Below are positions 20,904 to 29,590 of a DNA stretch of 64,000 nucleotides, one piece after another. Position 1 is the stretch's first letter. Every line of letters starts with the position of its first letter. The notes under the pieces are model-generated. The model had not been told where the DNA came from. It saw only the letters and a list, made by a program, of their open reading frames with translations, and ran no database searches. Both the position numbers and the translations under genes were made by a program. Origin of the DNA: Mesorhizobium sp. (lineage in GTDB: Bacteria > Pseudomonadota > Alphaproteobacteria > Rhizobiales > Rhizobiaceae); the NCBI GenBank assembly GCA_004963905.1, contig SUGL01000008.1, positions 62,001-126,000 of the forward strand. The letters run 5' to 3'.

Positions 20904-21209
20904 ATGAACGTCAAGATGATCTGCTTCGGCGCGATGGCGCTTTCGATGGTAGCCGGCTCCGCGCTCGCCGCCGGACAGACTGGTACATCGGCGCTCGACG
21001 ATCCGGCCAAGATGCAGCCTTTCTATACCGACTCCAGCATGAAGACGATGGTCAGCAAGGACGCCTTCACAAAGGCGTGGAAGGCACTGTCGCCGGAGGA
21101 TCAAACGGCGATGATGACCGCATGTGCCGACGAGGCCAAGAACGCCAACGCGGCCAACACCCATCCGGAGTTCTGCAGCAGCGTCAAGGAGAACGGCGGC
21201 AGCAAGTAA
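20904..21209 (+). CDS. Small secreted protein of unknown function
   Basis: Protein of 101 residues with a signal peptide (MNVKMICFGAMALSMVAGSA, cleavage probably after ALA). The mature part is about 78 residues, acidic and rich in Ala, Lys and Thr, with two cysteines (TACADEAKN and EFCSSVKEN) that could form a disulfide in the periplasm. AWKALSPEDQTAMMTACADE is helix-like. I do not recognise a family. It has a good ribosome-binding site (AGGAGGT), an EcfG-type promoter upstream and an intrinsic terminator downstream, so it is a complete single-gene unit, probably stress-induced. Confidence 0.8.
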   Translation: MNVKMICFGAMALSMVAGSALAAGQTGTSALDDPAKMQPFYTDSSMKTMVSKDAFTKAWKALSPEDQTAMMTACADEAKNANAANTHPEFCSSVKENGGSK

Positions 21210-21234
21210 GCGGTCAGTGTAGGCGAATACGATA

Positions 21235-21259
21235 CGGCCCCGTTCGCGGGGCCGTTTTT
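21235..21259 (+). terminator. Intrinsic terminator after the small secreted protein gene
   Basis: The stem CGGCCCC/GGGGCCG with a short loop is followed by TTTTT at 21255-21259. It lies 25 bp after the stop codon of the small protein gene. It also separates that gene from otsB, which comes from the other side. Confidence 0.85.
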
Positions 21260-21312
21260 CCAGGAAAAGTGTGCGGCGGTTGTCCGTCCGGAATTGCATC
21301 AAAACAAAGAGA
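21259..21312 (+). repeat. Dispersed intergenic repeat, copy A
   Basis: The sequence ...GGAAAAGTGTGCGGCGGTT... followed by CCGGAATTGCATCAAAACAAAG is shared with copies at 24074-24132 and 29533-29590. The common core is GGAAAAGNG..., a CGG-rich middle and CCGGAATTGCGTNAAAACAAAG. All three are outside coding regions and in the same orientation. I recall such elements as common in Mesorhizobium genomes. Confidence 0.65.
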
Positions 21313-21346
21313 GCGGCTCGCCGTTTCCGTGAGACGATGAGACGCT

Positions 21347-22129
21347 TTAGGCAACGAGATCGCCGCGGCTCGCCTGTTTGGCGCCGCCGCCGAAATTGGC
21401 TTCAAGCCAGGCGATCGCGCTGGCGACGTCGGCAATGGCGAAACGTGCCGCGGTCTCGCCCTGCGGCTTTACGCGGATCGAGATCCCGCCCGCGGCATTG
21501 ACGGTCTCAAAACCGTTTTCGTCGGACGTGTCGTCGCCAAGGAACACCGGGCGCCTGCCGCTGAACGGATCGAGCTGCATGAAGCGCCGGATCGCGGCGC
21601 CCTTGGCGGCTTCGAGCGGCATCAGTTCGACCCCCGCATTACCCGCGATGACCCTGTACCCTTCCGGCAGGCGGGCAAGTGCCGCCTCGACCAGTTCCGT
21701 CGCGCGCGCCAGCAAATGCGGGGCCGCCCTGGTGTGAATGGCGAGCACCGGGCCCTTGCGTTCGACATAGACGGCTTTGCTGGCCAGCTCCAGCTCGATT
21801 TCGTCGGCAAGTGCTGCCATGTCCGCCGGCTCGTCGGCGGCCTCGATTTGACCGTTCGGCGTCAGCCTGTGCTCCAGCCCATAGAGGCCTGCGATCCGCA
21901 GCCTCAAGGGATCGAACAGTCCGTCGACGGCCGCGATCGAACGGCCGGTGATGAAGGCGAGCGCGCCGTCCAGACGCCGTTCGATCGTCTCCAGGAGGAG
22001 CCGCAGGCCGTCGCTGACCGACACGCTGTCCGGATGGGCGGCATGCTCCAGCAAGGTGCCGTCAATGTCGAGGAAGAGCGCCCACCGGCCGTCGGAAAGG
22101 CGCGGCGTCAAATCTGTCTGGATATTCAT
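21347..22129 (-). CDS. otsB: Trehalose-6-phosphate phosphatase
   Basis: HAD-superfamily phosphatase of 260 residues that removes phosphate from trehalose 6-phosphate. Motif I is FLDIDGTLLE (both catalytic Asp), motif II is in ALAFITGRSIAAVDGLF, motif III is the Lys of PLEAAKGAAIRRF, and motif IV is VFLGDDTSDENGFE. It starts within the end of otsA (4-bp overlap, 22126-22129), so the synthase and phosphatase are translationally coupled. Confidence 0.95.
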   Translation of the reverse strand: MNIQTDLTPRLSDGRWALFLDIDGTLLEHAAHPDSVSVSDGLRLLLETIERRLDGALAFITGRSIAAVDGLFDPLRLRIAGLYGLEHRLTPNGQIEAADEPADMAALADEIELELASKAVYVERKGPVLAIHTRAAPHLLARATELVEAALARLPEGYRVIAGNAGVELMPLEAAKGAAIRRFMQLDPFSGRRPVFLGDDTSDENGFETVNAAGGISIRVKPQGETAARFAIADVASAIAWLEANFGGGAKQASRGDLVA

Positions 22130-23913
22130 CGGAATCCGACTGCCTGCTTGCGTTCGAACATGGAGACGACATTGTCGCCGTTCATCGACCGGTCGGATAA
22201 TGCGGTGACCCGATCGAGCTCGTCGCGCTTCCTCAGCCGCGCCGCGTCGAGCAGCATGCTGCCGGCCCAGCGATAGACATTGTTGTCGCGGACGATTTCG
22301 CGCATGCGCCGCATGCGCCCACTCTGCTCCTCCGGCCCCATGGTCAGCGCCTGCAGCATGACCTCGCTCATCATCGCCGCGTCGTAGGGGTTGACGATCA
22401 GCGCCTCCAGCAGCTCGCGCGATGCGCCGGCGAAAGTGCTGAGCAGAAGCACGCCCTGCTCGTCGTCGCGTGCGGCGACGAATTCCTTGGCGACCAGATT
22501 CATGCCGTCATGCAGGCTGGTGACCAGACAGATGTCGGCCGCGCGGTAGATTTCGTAGACGTCCTTCTGGGAGTGATGTGCGGCCACCAGGACCACAGGA
22601 CGGTAATTCTCGCTGCCGTAACGCTCGTTGAGCTCCTCGGCTAAGCGCTGGCATTCCTCATGCAGATGCTTGTAGGCAGGCAACGAGCCTCGGCTGGGCG
22701 CTGCGATCTGCAGGAACACCACCTGGCCGATCGTCTCAGGGTGGCGAATGAACAGCTCCTCCAGCGCGTGGAAGCGGTCGAGGATGCCCTTGGTGTAGTC
22801 GAGCCGCTCGACGCCGACGCAGAGCTTGGCATCGGCCGGAATGCCGAACCGCTCGCGGATGTGTTGTCGGGATTGCTCGACCGAAGGCAAGGCCTTCAAC
22901 AACTCGACGGGCCATTCGATCGAGATCGGATAGGCATGCACCAAGGTCGTCTGGCCGCCATAGGATACGGCGGCATCCGCGCGCTCGATCCGGCTCTCCA
23001 TGAAGCGGTCGACGCTTTCGGTGAAGTTGTTGGCATGGAATTGCGTGTGGAACCCTATGATGGAGCTGCCGAGCAGGCCGTCGAGGATGCGCTCGCGCCA
23101 CGGGCAGATGCTGAACACCTCGGAGTTCGGCCATGGGATGTGCCAGAAGGTGATGACGATCGCCTCTGGCAGTCGCTCGCGGATCATGCGCGGCAAAAGC
23201 GCGAAGTGATAATCCTGCACCAGCACGATCGGCCGCTTGTTGCGCGCCTCGGCGACCACGGTATCGGCGAATTTGCGGTTGACGGCTTCGTAGGCTTCCC
23301 AGTCGGAATCGCGGAAGATTGGGCGAGTGAAGGCGATATGGCAGAGCGGCCACAGGCCCTCATTGGCGAAGCCCAGATAGTAACCCTGATATTGCTCGTC
23401 CGTCAGCCAGACCCGGCGCAGCGTGTAGGAGGGATTGCCAGGAGGCACCTGCACACGGTCGTCCCCGTCCACCACCAGGTGGTCGGCGCTGCCGCCTCCA
23501 TAGGCGATCCACGTGCCCGCGCATGCGCGGGTGATCGGCTCCAGTGCCGAAACCAGTCCGCTCGCGGGCACGACGAGCTCGACATCGCCATTCTTGTCCT
23601 CGTTGTGGATGTAAGGCTCGCGATTGGAAACGACGATGACCTGTGCGTCCGGCAGATCCTCGGTGAGGATCTTGCGCAACGTCTCCGGCGACCAGGAGAC
23701 GAGGGCAGCATCGACAGACTGTCCGTTCTTCTCGAATTCGCGCAGGACCTTGCGCGCGGTTTCCGAGGCGACGTCCTCACCCGAGGCGAGCGTGTTCACG
23801 TCCTTCGGATGCCGGCGGCGGTACCGGAATATTGAAATGAAGATCGCCAGAGCGGAAAGTGTGAGACTTGCTAGAATAAGGACCCACCAAAGGTCGACGC
23901 CATATTGTATCAT
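22126..23913 (-). CDS. otsA: Trehalose-6-phosphate synthase with an N-terminal membrane anchor
   Basis: GT20 glycosyltransferase that joins UDP-glucose and glucose 6-phosphate. Conserved blocks include [77 protein letters not shown] and [16 protein letters not shown]. At 595 residues it is about 120 longer than E. coli OtsA. The extra part is N-terminal: one membrane segment ([20 protein letters not shown]) followed by an arginine-rich stretch, so the enzyme is probably anchored in the inner membrane with the catalytic domain in the cytoplasm. A longer reading to 24027 exists, but an EcfG-type promoter (23998-24022) lies inside it, and GGAGG precedes the ATG at 23913 by 14 bases. The start at 23913 is therefore preferred. 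Confidence 0.9.
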   Translation of the reverse strand: MIQYGVDLWWVLILASLTLSALAIFISIFRYRRRHPKDVNTLASGEDVASETARKVLREFEKNGQSVDAALVSWSPETLRKILTEDLPDAQVIVVSNREPYIHNEDKNGDVELVVPASGLVSALEPITRACAGTWIAYGGGSADHLVVDGDDRVQVPPGNPSYTLRRVWLTDEQYQGYYLGFANEGLWPLCHIAFTRPIFRDSDWEAYEAVNRKFADTVVAEARNKRPIVLVQDYHFALLPRMIRERLPEAIVITFWHIPWPNSEVFSICPWRERILDGLLGSSIIGFHTQFHANNFTESVDRFMESRIERADAAVSYGGQTTLVHAYPISIEWPVELLKALPSVEQSRQHIRERFGIPADAKLCVGVERLDYTKGILDRFHALEELFIRHPETIGQVVFLQIAAPSRGSLPAYKHLHEECQRLAEELNERYGSENYRPVVLVAAHHSQKDVYEIYRAADICLVTSLHDGMNLVAKEFVAARDDEQGVLLLSTFAGASRELLEALIVNPYDAAMMSEVMLQALTMGPEEQSGRMRRMREIVRDNNVYRWAGSMLLDAARLRKRDELDRVTALSDRSMNGDNVVSMFERKQAVGFR

Positions 23914-23997
23914 TGAATGCCAGGTTGCCTCCGGCTGTCCGCTATTTTGTTTTTCGTTCTTGCCGGCTGCGGAGCGGTAGACCGGTACGAATTTGCA

Positions 23998-24022
23998 AAC
24001 GCGCAAACCGGCCGTCGGTTCC
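23998..24022 (-). promoter_or_regulatory. Candidate EcfG/RpoE2 general-stress promoter for otsA
   Basis: On the minus strand GGAAC (24018-24022), 16 bp and CGTT (23998-24001) match the consensus exactly. Transcription would begin about 10 bp further on, near 23988, leaving a leader of roughly 75 nt to the ATG at 23913. Trehalose synthesis genes are established targets of the general stress response in alphaproteobacteria. Confidence 0.7.
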
Positions 24023-24073
24023 GACATTTTTCGATTGTTGAACGCCTAGTTGCAGAATTCTGCTCTGGAGCAA

Positions 24074-24132
24074 TCACAGAAAAAGCGCGTTAACGGCCTT
24101 TCGCCTGGAACTGCGTAAAAACAAATAATTAG
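24074..24132 (+). repeat. Dispersed intergenic repeat, copy B
   Basis: A diverged copy of the element at 21259-21312 and 29533-29590: AGAAAAAGCGCGTTAACGG, then CCTGGAACTGCGTAAAAACAAA. It fills the gap between the debranching-enzyme gene and otsA. The 24133-24161 remainder shows nothing else. Confidence 0.6.
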
Positions 24133-24161
24133 GGCAGTTTTCTCCAGGGTACCGAACGTCC

Positions 24162-26324
24162 TTAGGTGCGAACGATGAGCGGGACCTGACCCTCGTGCCG
24201 GTCGGAAAGGAATGCAACGACGCGGTCGCCGACCCGCTGGAAAGCGAGGTCGACGGACTTGCCGCCGACGCTGAGATGCCGGAGCGTGAGCGTGTCGATA
24301 CCGATCGGCAGCCTTGGACGCGTGACGTGCAATTCGCCTTCCCACCCATCGATTTCCAGGCCGAGGCAGGCCTGCATCAGCATGAAGGTGGAACCTGCCG
24401 ACCAGGCCTGCGGCAGGCAGGCGACCGGATAGGCGATCGGCGCCTCGCCCGGCGACCGGGTGAAGCCGCAGAACAATTCCGGCAGCCGCATGTTGAAGTG
24501 CACGGCCGACTCGAAAGTGCCGCTCATCAGCCTCACCACGCTGTCGCGCTCGCCGTAACGCGCCAGGCCGACGCCGCAGAGCGCGGTGTCGTGCGGCCAG
24601 ATCGAGCCGTTGTGATATGACATCGGGTTGAAGAAGATCGCGTCGTCCGCGAGCGTCCTCAGACCCCATCCGGAATGGAAGGAAGCCGACAGCAACTGGT
24701 CGGCGACGATCTTGGCGCGCTCCGGCTGCGGCAGCCCGACATAAAGCAGATGCCCGGCGTTTGACGTCCGCACCTTGCAGGGTTGGCCTTCGCCGTCGAT
24801 GGCGATGGCGTAAAAGTTGAGATCGTCCACCCAGAAGTCACGCTCGACGGCGACCCGCATTTCCTCGGCGCGGTTTTCCCAATGCTCGGCCTCGGCGTAT
24901 TCGCCGCGGCGGCGCGCGAGCGCCGCAAGGCCTCGGTAAGCGGCAAAGACATAGCCTTGCACCTCGACCAGCGCGATCGGCCCTTTGGGCATGCGGCCAT
25001 CGGCATGGAAGACAGAGTCGATGCTGTCCTTCCAGCCCTGATTGGCGAGCCCGGACTCCGCCGCACGCTGGTAGGTGACGAAACCTGTCGCCCGGCTTGC
25101 CTCTTCCGTCCATTCGGCGGCCGCCTTGAGCGACGGCCAGAGCGTGTCGATAAAAGCCATGTCGCCGGTGCGGTCGGCATAGGCGCAGGCGAGATGAATG
25201 TAGAGCGGAGTCGTGTCGACGCCGCCATAGTAGCGGCCGAAAGGAAGCTCGCGCAGCGCCGCCATCTCGCCCTTGCGGGTCTCGTGCATGATCTTGCCCG
25301 GCTGGGAATCGATGAAGGGCGACGTCTCCGTCGCCTGATGCTCGGCCAGAAACGCCAGCACGCCGCGCGCGAGACCGGGATTGAGCCACAACATCTGCAG
25401 TCCCGAGATCACGCCGTCGCGGCCGAAGGCCGTCGAGAACCACGGGATGCCTGCGTAGGGATAAGGCCCGGTCGAGAGCTCGGTGGTGAGCAGCGCGACG
25501 TCGGCGCGTGCGCGCTCGACCCAGTCGTTGAAGACGCGACCGGAGCTGTGCACCGTGGCGCCATGCCGGCGCTTGGAGCGCATGCCGAAACGGGCGCGGG
25601 CCGCGGCGGCGCGGAAGCGGTCGCGCCCGGGTGTGTCGGCGACCTCCGGGCCGACTTCGACGTAAAGCACCTTGCTGCTGCGCTTGGTGACCGCGATCAG
25701 GAAGTCGGCGCGATTGTCGCCCAACCGGTCAGGGGCCTGCGAGAAGGAAATCACCGACAGGCGCGGCAACCCGTCGAGACCGTCATAACCGAGCAGCACC
25801 GACGCCTTGTCGGTCTTGGCGACATGGACCGTTCCGCGCTTCGGCCGCGTCGAGCCGCGCACCTCGAACATGTCCCGGAAGTCGGCGGCGAAATGCAACG
25901 AGACGGCAATGGTCGAGTGCTCGCGGCTGTAGTTGGAAAGCGTGATGCGATCGAACAGCCGATCCTGCCAGATCAGCCTGACGCGCTCGATATGGATCGC
26001 GCCTTGCGGAATGTCGCGGCCGGCGGCGCTCTGGATCGGCAGGTTGGTCAGGTTGCTGGTGAACAGCACATTGTCCTGACTGAGCGAGGCGCCAAGCAGC
26101 GACATCGGTCTGCCGCCGACCGTCAGGCGGAACTCGGAGAGGACGCGCGTATCGTCGCGAAAGAAACCGTCGCCGGCGCCCCTGATGTCGCCATAGGCGT
26201 CCGTGACGGCAAAACAGTCGCCCTGTTTGAGCGCGAACAGCCGATGCGGCTCCCGCGGTGCCGTCTCGTCGAGTGAGGCAAGGGCCACCGCGGGATCGAG
26301 CTTTCGCTCGTCGAGTTGCGTCAT
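24162..26324 (-). CDS. Glycogen-debranching-type enzyme (amylo-alpha-1,6-glucosidase family)
   Basis: Cytoplasmic protein of 720 residues. Residues 1-240 form a beta-rich domain like the N-terminal domain of bacterial debranching proteins (ALKQGDCFAVTDAYGDIRG, FFRDDTRVLSEFRLTVGGR). From about residue 270 there is an (alpha/alpha)6-barrel glycosidase: GIPWFSTAFGRDGVISGLQ, GKIMHETRKGEMAALRELPF, YYGGVDTTPLYIHL, NQGWKDSIDSVFHADG and SIWPHDTALCGVGLARYG, with acidic residues in the usual catalytic spots. It is placed between a glycosyltransferase and otsAB. It may act on glycogen-like glucan or a stress-related oligosaccharide. The exact linkage is not shown by sequence. Confidence 0.9.
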   Translation of the reverse strand: MTQLDERKLDPAVALASLDETAPREPHRLFALKQGDCFAVTDAYGDIRGAGDGFFRDDTRVLSEFRLTVGGRPMSLLGASLSQDNVLFTSNLTNLPIQSAAGRDIPQGAIHIERVRLIWQDRLFDRITLSNYSREHSTIAVSLHFAADFRDMFEVRGSTRPKRGTVHVAKTDKASVLLGYDGLDGLPRLSVISFSQAPDRLGDNRADFLIAVTKRSSKVLYVEVGPEVADTPGRDRFRAAAARARFGMRSKRRHGATVHSSGRVFNDWVERARADVALLTTELSTGPYPYAGIPWFSTAFGRDGVISGLQMLWLNPGLARGVLAFLAEHQATETSPFIDSQPGKIMHETRKGEMAALRELPFGRYYGGVDTTPLYIHLACAYADRTGDMAFIDTLWPSLKAAAEWTEEASRATGFVTYQRAAESGLANQGWKDSIDSVFHADGRMPKGPIALVEVQGYVFAAYRGLAALARRRGEYAEAEHWENRAEEMRVAVERDFWVDDLNFYAIAIDGEGQPCKVRTSNAGHLLYVGLPQPERAKIVADQLLSASFHSGWGLRTLADDAIFFNPMSYHNGSIWPHDTALCGVGLARYGERDSVVRLMSGTFESAVHFNMRLPELFCGFTRSPGEAPIAYPVACLPQAWSAGSTFMLMQACLGLEIDGWEGELHVTRPRLPIGIDTLTLRHLSVGGKSVDLAFQRVGDRVVAFLSDRHEGQVPLIVRT

Positions 26325-26367
26325 TCGTCACCTCTTCGTTTTGTCCCGCCCCCGAAGACAATGCCGA

Positions 26368-27426
26368 TCAGGAGGCTCTCGCCTCCCGGATGCCGATCAG
26401 GCGCATATAGGCGGCGAGATAGTCGCGCGCCATCCTGGTGGCTGAAAACCGCTTTTCGAAGGCCGCCCTCACCTGCCGTCGATCAAGTTCGAGAAGGGTG
26501 GGCATCGCGGCGACGGCCTCATCGGCGGTGTCCACGACGAAGCCGGTCACGCCCTGGTCGATGATCTCCGGCAGGGCGCCGCAGTTCCAGGCGATCACCG
26601 GCGTGCCGCAAGCCATGGCCTCGATCGGAGCCAGGCCGAACGGCTCCGGCCAGTCGATGGGGAACAGAAGGCCCGCGGCGTTGCCGAGAAAGCCGGCCTT
26701 CTCGTCTTCCGCGATCTCGCCGACATAGTCGACGCGGTCGCCGTCGATGAGCGCCTCGATCTCGTCGTGGAAATAGGCGCGGTCGTCGTCCCCGATCTTG
26801 GCCGCGAGCTTCAGCTTCAATCCTGATCGGCGCGCGATCTCGATCGCGCGGTCCGGCCGCTTGTCGCGCGAAAGGCGCCCGAGGAAGGCTAGATACGGCT
26901 CTTCGGGTGACGGGTCATATGTGGGCTGATAGGCATCGACCGGGATCCCGTGATGGATCGTCGCCAGCCAGTTGGCGTCGGGCAATCCCCGCTTCTGGCT
27001 GTGCGAGATGGAGATCATCGGAAAGCGCGGGAAGCGCTTGTAGGCCGGCGCCAGGTCGACATAGTCGAGCCTGCCATGCGGCGTCGTCACCGTTCGTCCC
27101 GCCATGTGCTCGAAGAACGGAAAATGCGCGAAATGGCTGAGATGGAAATGGATGACGTCGAACTCGCCGGCCCGCTCGCGCACGTCGGCAAGCATCGCCA
27201 GATGCGCAGCAATCTCCGATTTCTTCGGCCGCGGGTCGAGGCGGATCGCCTGGTCGCGGCCTGGCACCAGCCGCGCCGAGGTCTCGCTGTCGCCGCTCGC
27301 GAACAGCGTCACGTCGTGCCCCAGTTCAACCAGCGCTTCGGTGAGATAATAGACGATGCGCTCCGTGCCGCCATAAAATCTCGGGGGGACGGATTCATAG
27401 AGCGGCGCGACATGGGCAATGCGCAT
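26368..27426 (-). CDS. Glycosyltransferase family 4 protein
   Basis: GT-B fold glycosyltransferase of 352 residues. The N-terminal Rossmann half starts MRIAHVAPLYESVPPRFYGG; the C-terminal nucleotide-sugar half has FLGRLSRDKRPDRAIEIARR and the retaining-enzyme motif EPFGLAPIEAMACGTPVIA. The start at 27426 is preferred because GAGGGA precedes it and because a stress-type promoter (27457-27481) would begin transcription after the longer alternative start. It is 43 bp upstream of the debranching enzyme and likely in one operon with it. Sugar donor and acceptor are unknown. Confidence 0.9.
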   Translation of the reverse strand: MRIAHVAPLYESVPPRFYGGTERIVYYLTEALVELGHDVTLFASGDSETSARLVPGRDQAIRLDPRPKKSEIAAHLAMLADVRERAGEFDVIHFHLSHFAHFPFFEHMAGRTVTTPHGRLDYVDLAPAYKRFPRFPMISISHSQKRGLPDANWLATIHHGIPVDAYQPTYDPSPEEPYLAFLGRLSRDKRPDRAIEIARRSGLKLKLAAKIGDDDRAYFHDEIEALIDGDRVDYVGEIAEDEKAGFLGNAAGLLFPIDWPEPFGLAPIEAMACGTPVIAWNCGALPEIIDQGVTGFVVDTADEAVAAMPTLLELDRRQVRAAFEKRFSATRMARDYLAAYMRLIGIREARAS

Positions 27427-27434
27427 GGATTCCC

Positions 27435-27671
27435 TCAAACTGTTGACGGGAACCAAAATGCGTCAGTCGCGAGATCGTTCCTCTCAATCGGCTGCATGCG
27501 GCGCAGTGTGAGGCGCCGGGCGCTCACGAGACCGCGGCTATACGGCGAATGGCCGGCCGACGGCTGGCCCGTTTTGGTCGCCGCCGCCTTGCCGATCTTT
27601 TCGGGCGCATCCAGTCCCTTGCGCTGGAAATACTTGGCTTTGCTGCCTTGAGCTTCGTCTCCATTTTCCAT
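27435..27671 (-). CDS. Small hypothetical protein
   Basis: A 78-residue reading frame (MENGDEAQGSKAKYFQRKGL at the start) with clearly GC-rich third positions from its eighth codon on, as expected for a real gene here. It is basic (many Lys/Arg), has no membrane segment and ends 8 bp before the glycosyltransferase start. No ribosome-binding site is seen before the ATG; a start at 27737 in frame is possible. I do not recognise it. It lies in the 389-bp space 27427-27815, the rest of which (27672-27815) is AT-richer and probably holds the promoter of the thiamine-diphosphate enzyme gene. It may be a remnant of a longer gene. Confidence 0.35.
   Translation of the reverse strand: MENGDEAQGSKAKYFQRKGLDAPEKIGKAAATKTGQPSAGHSPYSRGLVSARRLTLRRMQPIERNDLATDAFWFPSTV
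27457..27481 (-). promoter_or_regulatory. Weaker EcfG-type promoter candidate upstream of the glycosyltransferase
   Basis: On the minus strand GGAAC (27477-27481), 16 bp and CATT (27457-27460). It fits the relaxed form GGAAC-N18-TT but not the C-G of the -10 element. It is placed 31 bp before the glycosyltransferase ATG. It overlaps the 3' end of the small reading frame at 27435-27671. Confidence 0.4.
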
Positions 27672-27815
27672 GAATGTTAGCTGCTTCACAGTCAGCACGC
27701 GGCCAGAAGCATAAATTGCCGGGTCTATTGATTCCATTTGTAAATACTTCTGCCCATTCCGCCGCGCGACATCGGACCCCTTCGATCGCGCAGGCCGGAA
27801 GCGCAATCGGGGGCG

Positions 27816-29531
27816 ATGCGGATGCGGGTCTACGAGGCGATCGTCAAAGGGCTGGAGGGGATCGGCGTCGGCGCCGCGTTCGGCGGCGCCGGCGAGAATG
27901 CCGCCGGGCTGATGCTGGCGCTGAAACACTCCAAGTCGATCCGGCCGGTGATCACGCGGCATGAGCAGGCCGCGTCCTTCATGGCCTGCGGCTATGCCAT
28001 GTTCTCGGGCCGTCTCGGCGTCTGCTTCGCCACCGCCGGCCCCGGCGCCTTCAACCTGTTCTCCGGCCTTGCGGTCGCGATGTCGGATTCCTACCCGGTG
28101 CTTGCCGTCTCCGGTTACGCCTCGCGCAGATGGACCGGCAAAGGCGCACTGAACGAGACGTCGGGCGTGAGCCGCACACCGAACTCGCAGGCGATGTTTG
28201 CCGCGACGACGAAGAAATCCTTCCTGCTCACCGATGCCTCGAAGACTTGCGATGTGCTGGAAGAAGCCGTCAACGTCGCCTTCGAAGGCAGGCCGGGTCC
28301 CGTCCATATCCATGTGCCGGAAGACCTCACCGATCACGGCGTTTCGGTCGACAATTTCCGTCCGATCGATCTTCGGGTGAAGCCTGTGCTGCCGGACCAG
28401 GCTCGGGTGCAGGACGTGGCCGAAACGCTGGTGGAGACGCTGGAGAAGGGCAAGAAGCTCCTGGCGCTGATCGGCTTCGGCGCGGTGAAGAGCGGCGCCA
28501 GCCACGAGCTGAAGCAGCTCGTCGAACGCTATCAGATCCCCTTCGCGACCACGCTGGACGGCAAGGGCATCATAGCCGAGCGGCATCCTCTTTGCGCCGG
28601 TGTCTTCTGCGACAGCGGCCACAGCGCCGCCTGGAAGGCTTTCCTCGAGGCGGATGTCGTCCTTGCCGTCGGCAATTCCTTCGCCCAGCATGCCACCTTC
28701 GGCTTCCGCGACGACCTGTTCGCCGACCGCAAGCTCATCCACATCAACATCGACATCGGCGAGATCGACAAGGTCTACAAGGCCGACGGCGCCATCATCG
28801 GCGACGCCAGGCTGGCCGTCGGCGCTTTGCTCGACAAGATGTCGGGCTTGCTCGAGCCGAGCGTTCCGGCAGACCGCGAGGCGACAGACTACAGCGACGA
28901 GCACATCCTCCATGTAACCGGCAAGATCCATCCCGGCCAGATGGTGCAGTCGCTGTCGAAACGGCTGCCGGACAATGCCATCGTTCTCGCCGATGCCGGA
29001 GCGCACCTCGCCTGGCTCGGCTACTATCTGCAGATCGCGCCGGGCCAGAATTTCCGCAAGCCCGGCGGCTTCGGCCCGATGGCGGGCAACGTCAACGGCG
29101 CGCTCGGCGTCAAGCTCGCCCATCCCGAGCGGACGGTGATCGTCGGCTGCGGCGACGGCTGCTATTTGCTCTCGGGCTTCGAGCTGCTCACCGCCGTCCA
29201 ATACGACATCCCGGTGATCTGGATCGTCTTCAACAACGCCGAGTTCCAGCTGATCAAGCTCTACCAGCTGCAATCCTACCAGGAATACGGCCTGGTCGAT
29301 TTCGGCAATCCCGACTACGTCGCCTACGCCCAGGCCTGCGGCGCGAAGGGTTATCGCGTCGAGACTCTGGAAGAATTCGAAGCCGCGCTCGAGGACGCGC
29401 TGGCGCTCGGCAAGCCCGCGATCATCGACGCCCGCATCACGCGCCTGGCGCTGCCGCACTACAGCGCCTCGCCCGAGGGCGTGGTCGCCGGCGTCGCCGA
29501 AATGATCGCGGAGCGCATCCGCTCGAACTGA
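27816..29531 (+). CDS. Thiamine-diphosphate-dependent enzyme, acetolactate-synthase-like
   Basis: Protein of 571 residues with the three-domain order of the POX/ALS family. The catalytic Glu50 is in RHEQAASFMACGYA, and FATAGPGAFNLFSGLAVA follows. The central domain reads LLALIGFGAVKSGASHEL, and the cofactor motif GDG...NN is GCGDGCYLLSGF to WIVFNNAEF. It is longer than an indolepyruvate decarboxylase but lacks clear ALS substrate residues, so the reaction (decarboxylation, carboligation or acyl-CoA lysis) is open. It lies 54 bp upstream of the dioxygenase fusion gene, with only a repeat copy between them, and could share its transcript. MRVYEAI two codons in is an alternative start. Confidence 0.88.
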   Translation: MRMRVYEAIVKGLEGIGVGAAFGGAGENAAGLMLALKHSKSIRPVITRHEQAASFMACGYAMFSGRLGVCFATAGPGAFNLFSGLAVAMSDSYPVLAVSGYASRRWTGKGALNETSGVSRTPNSQAMFAATTKKSFLLTDASKTCDVLEEAVNVAFEGRPGPVHIHVPEDLTDHGVSVDNFRPIDLRVKPVLPDQARVQDVAETLVETLEKGKKLLALIGFGAVKSGASHELKQLVERYQIPFATTLDGKGIIAERHPLCAGVFCDSGHSAAWKAFLEADVVLAVGNSFAQHATFGFRDDLFADRKLIHINIDIGEIDKVYKADGAIIGDARLAVGALLDKMSGLLEPSVPADREATDYSDEHILHVTGKIHPGQMVQSLSKRLPDNAIVLADAGAHLAWLGYYLQIAPGQNFRKPGGFGPMAGNVNGALGVKLAHPERTVIVGCGDGCYLLSGFELLTAVQYDIPVIWIVFNNAEFQLIKLYQLQSYQEYGLVDFGNPDYVAYAQACGAKGYRVETLEEFEAALEDALALGKPAIIDARITRLALPHYSASPEGVVAGVAEMIAERIRSN

Positions 29532-29532
29532 G

Positions 29533-29590
29533 CAATTCCGGAAAAGCGCATAGCGGTTTCCGCCGGAATTGCGTGAAAACAAAGAATGAG
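29533..29590 (+). repeat. Dispersed intergenic repeat, copy C
   Basis: TTCCGGAAAAGCGCATAGCGG followed by CGCCGGAATTGCGTGAAAACAAAG; the best-preserved of three copies (others at 21259-21312 and 24074-24132). Its right end includes the ATG at 29586 that opens the longest reading of the next gene, which casts doubt on that start. Confidence 0.7.
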
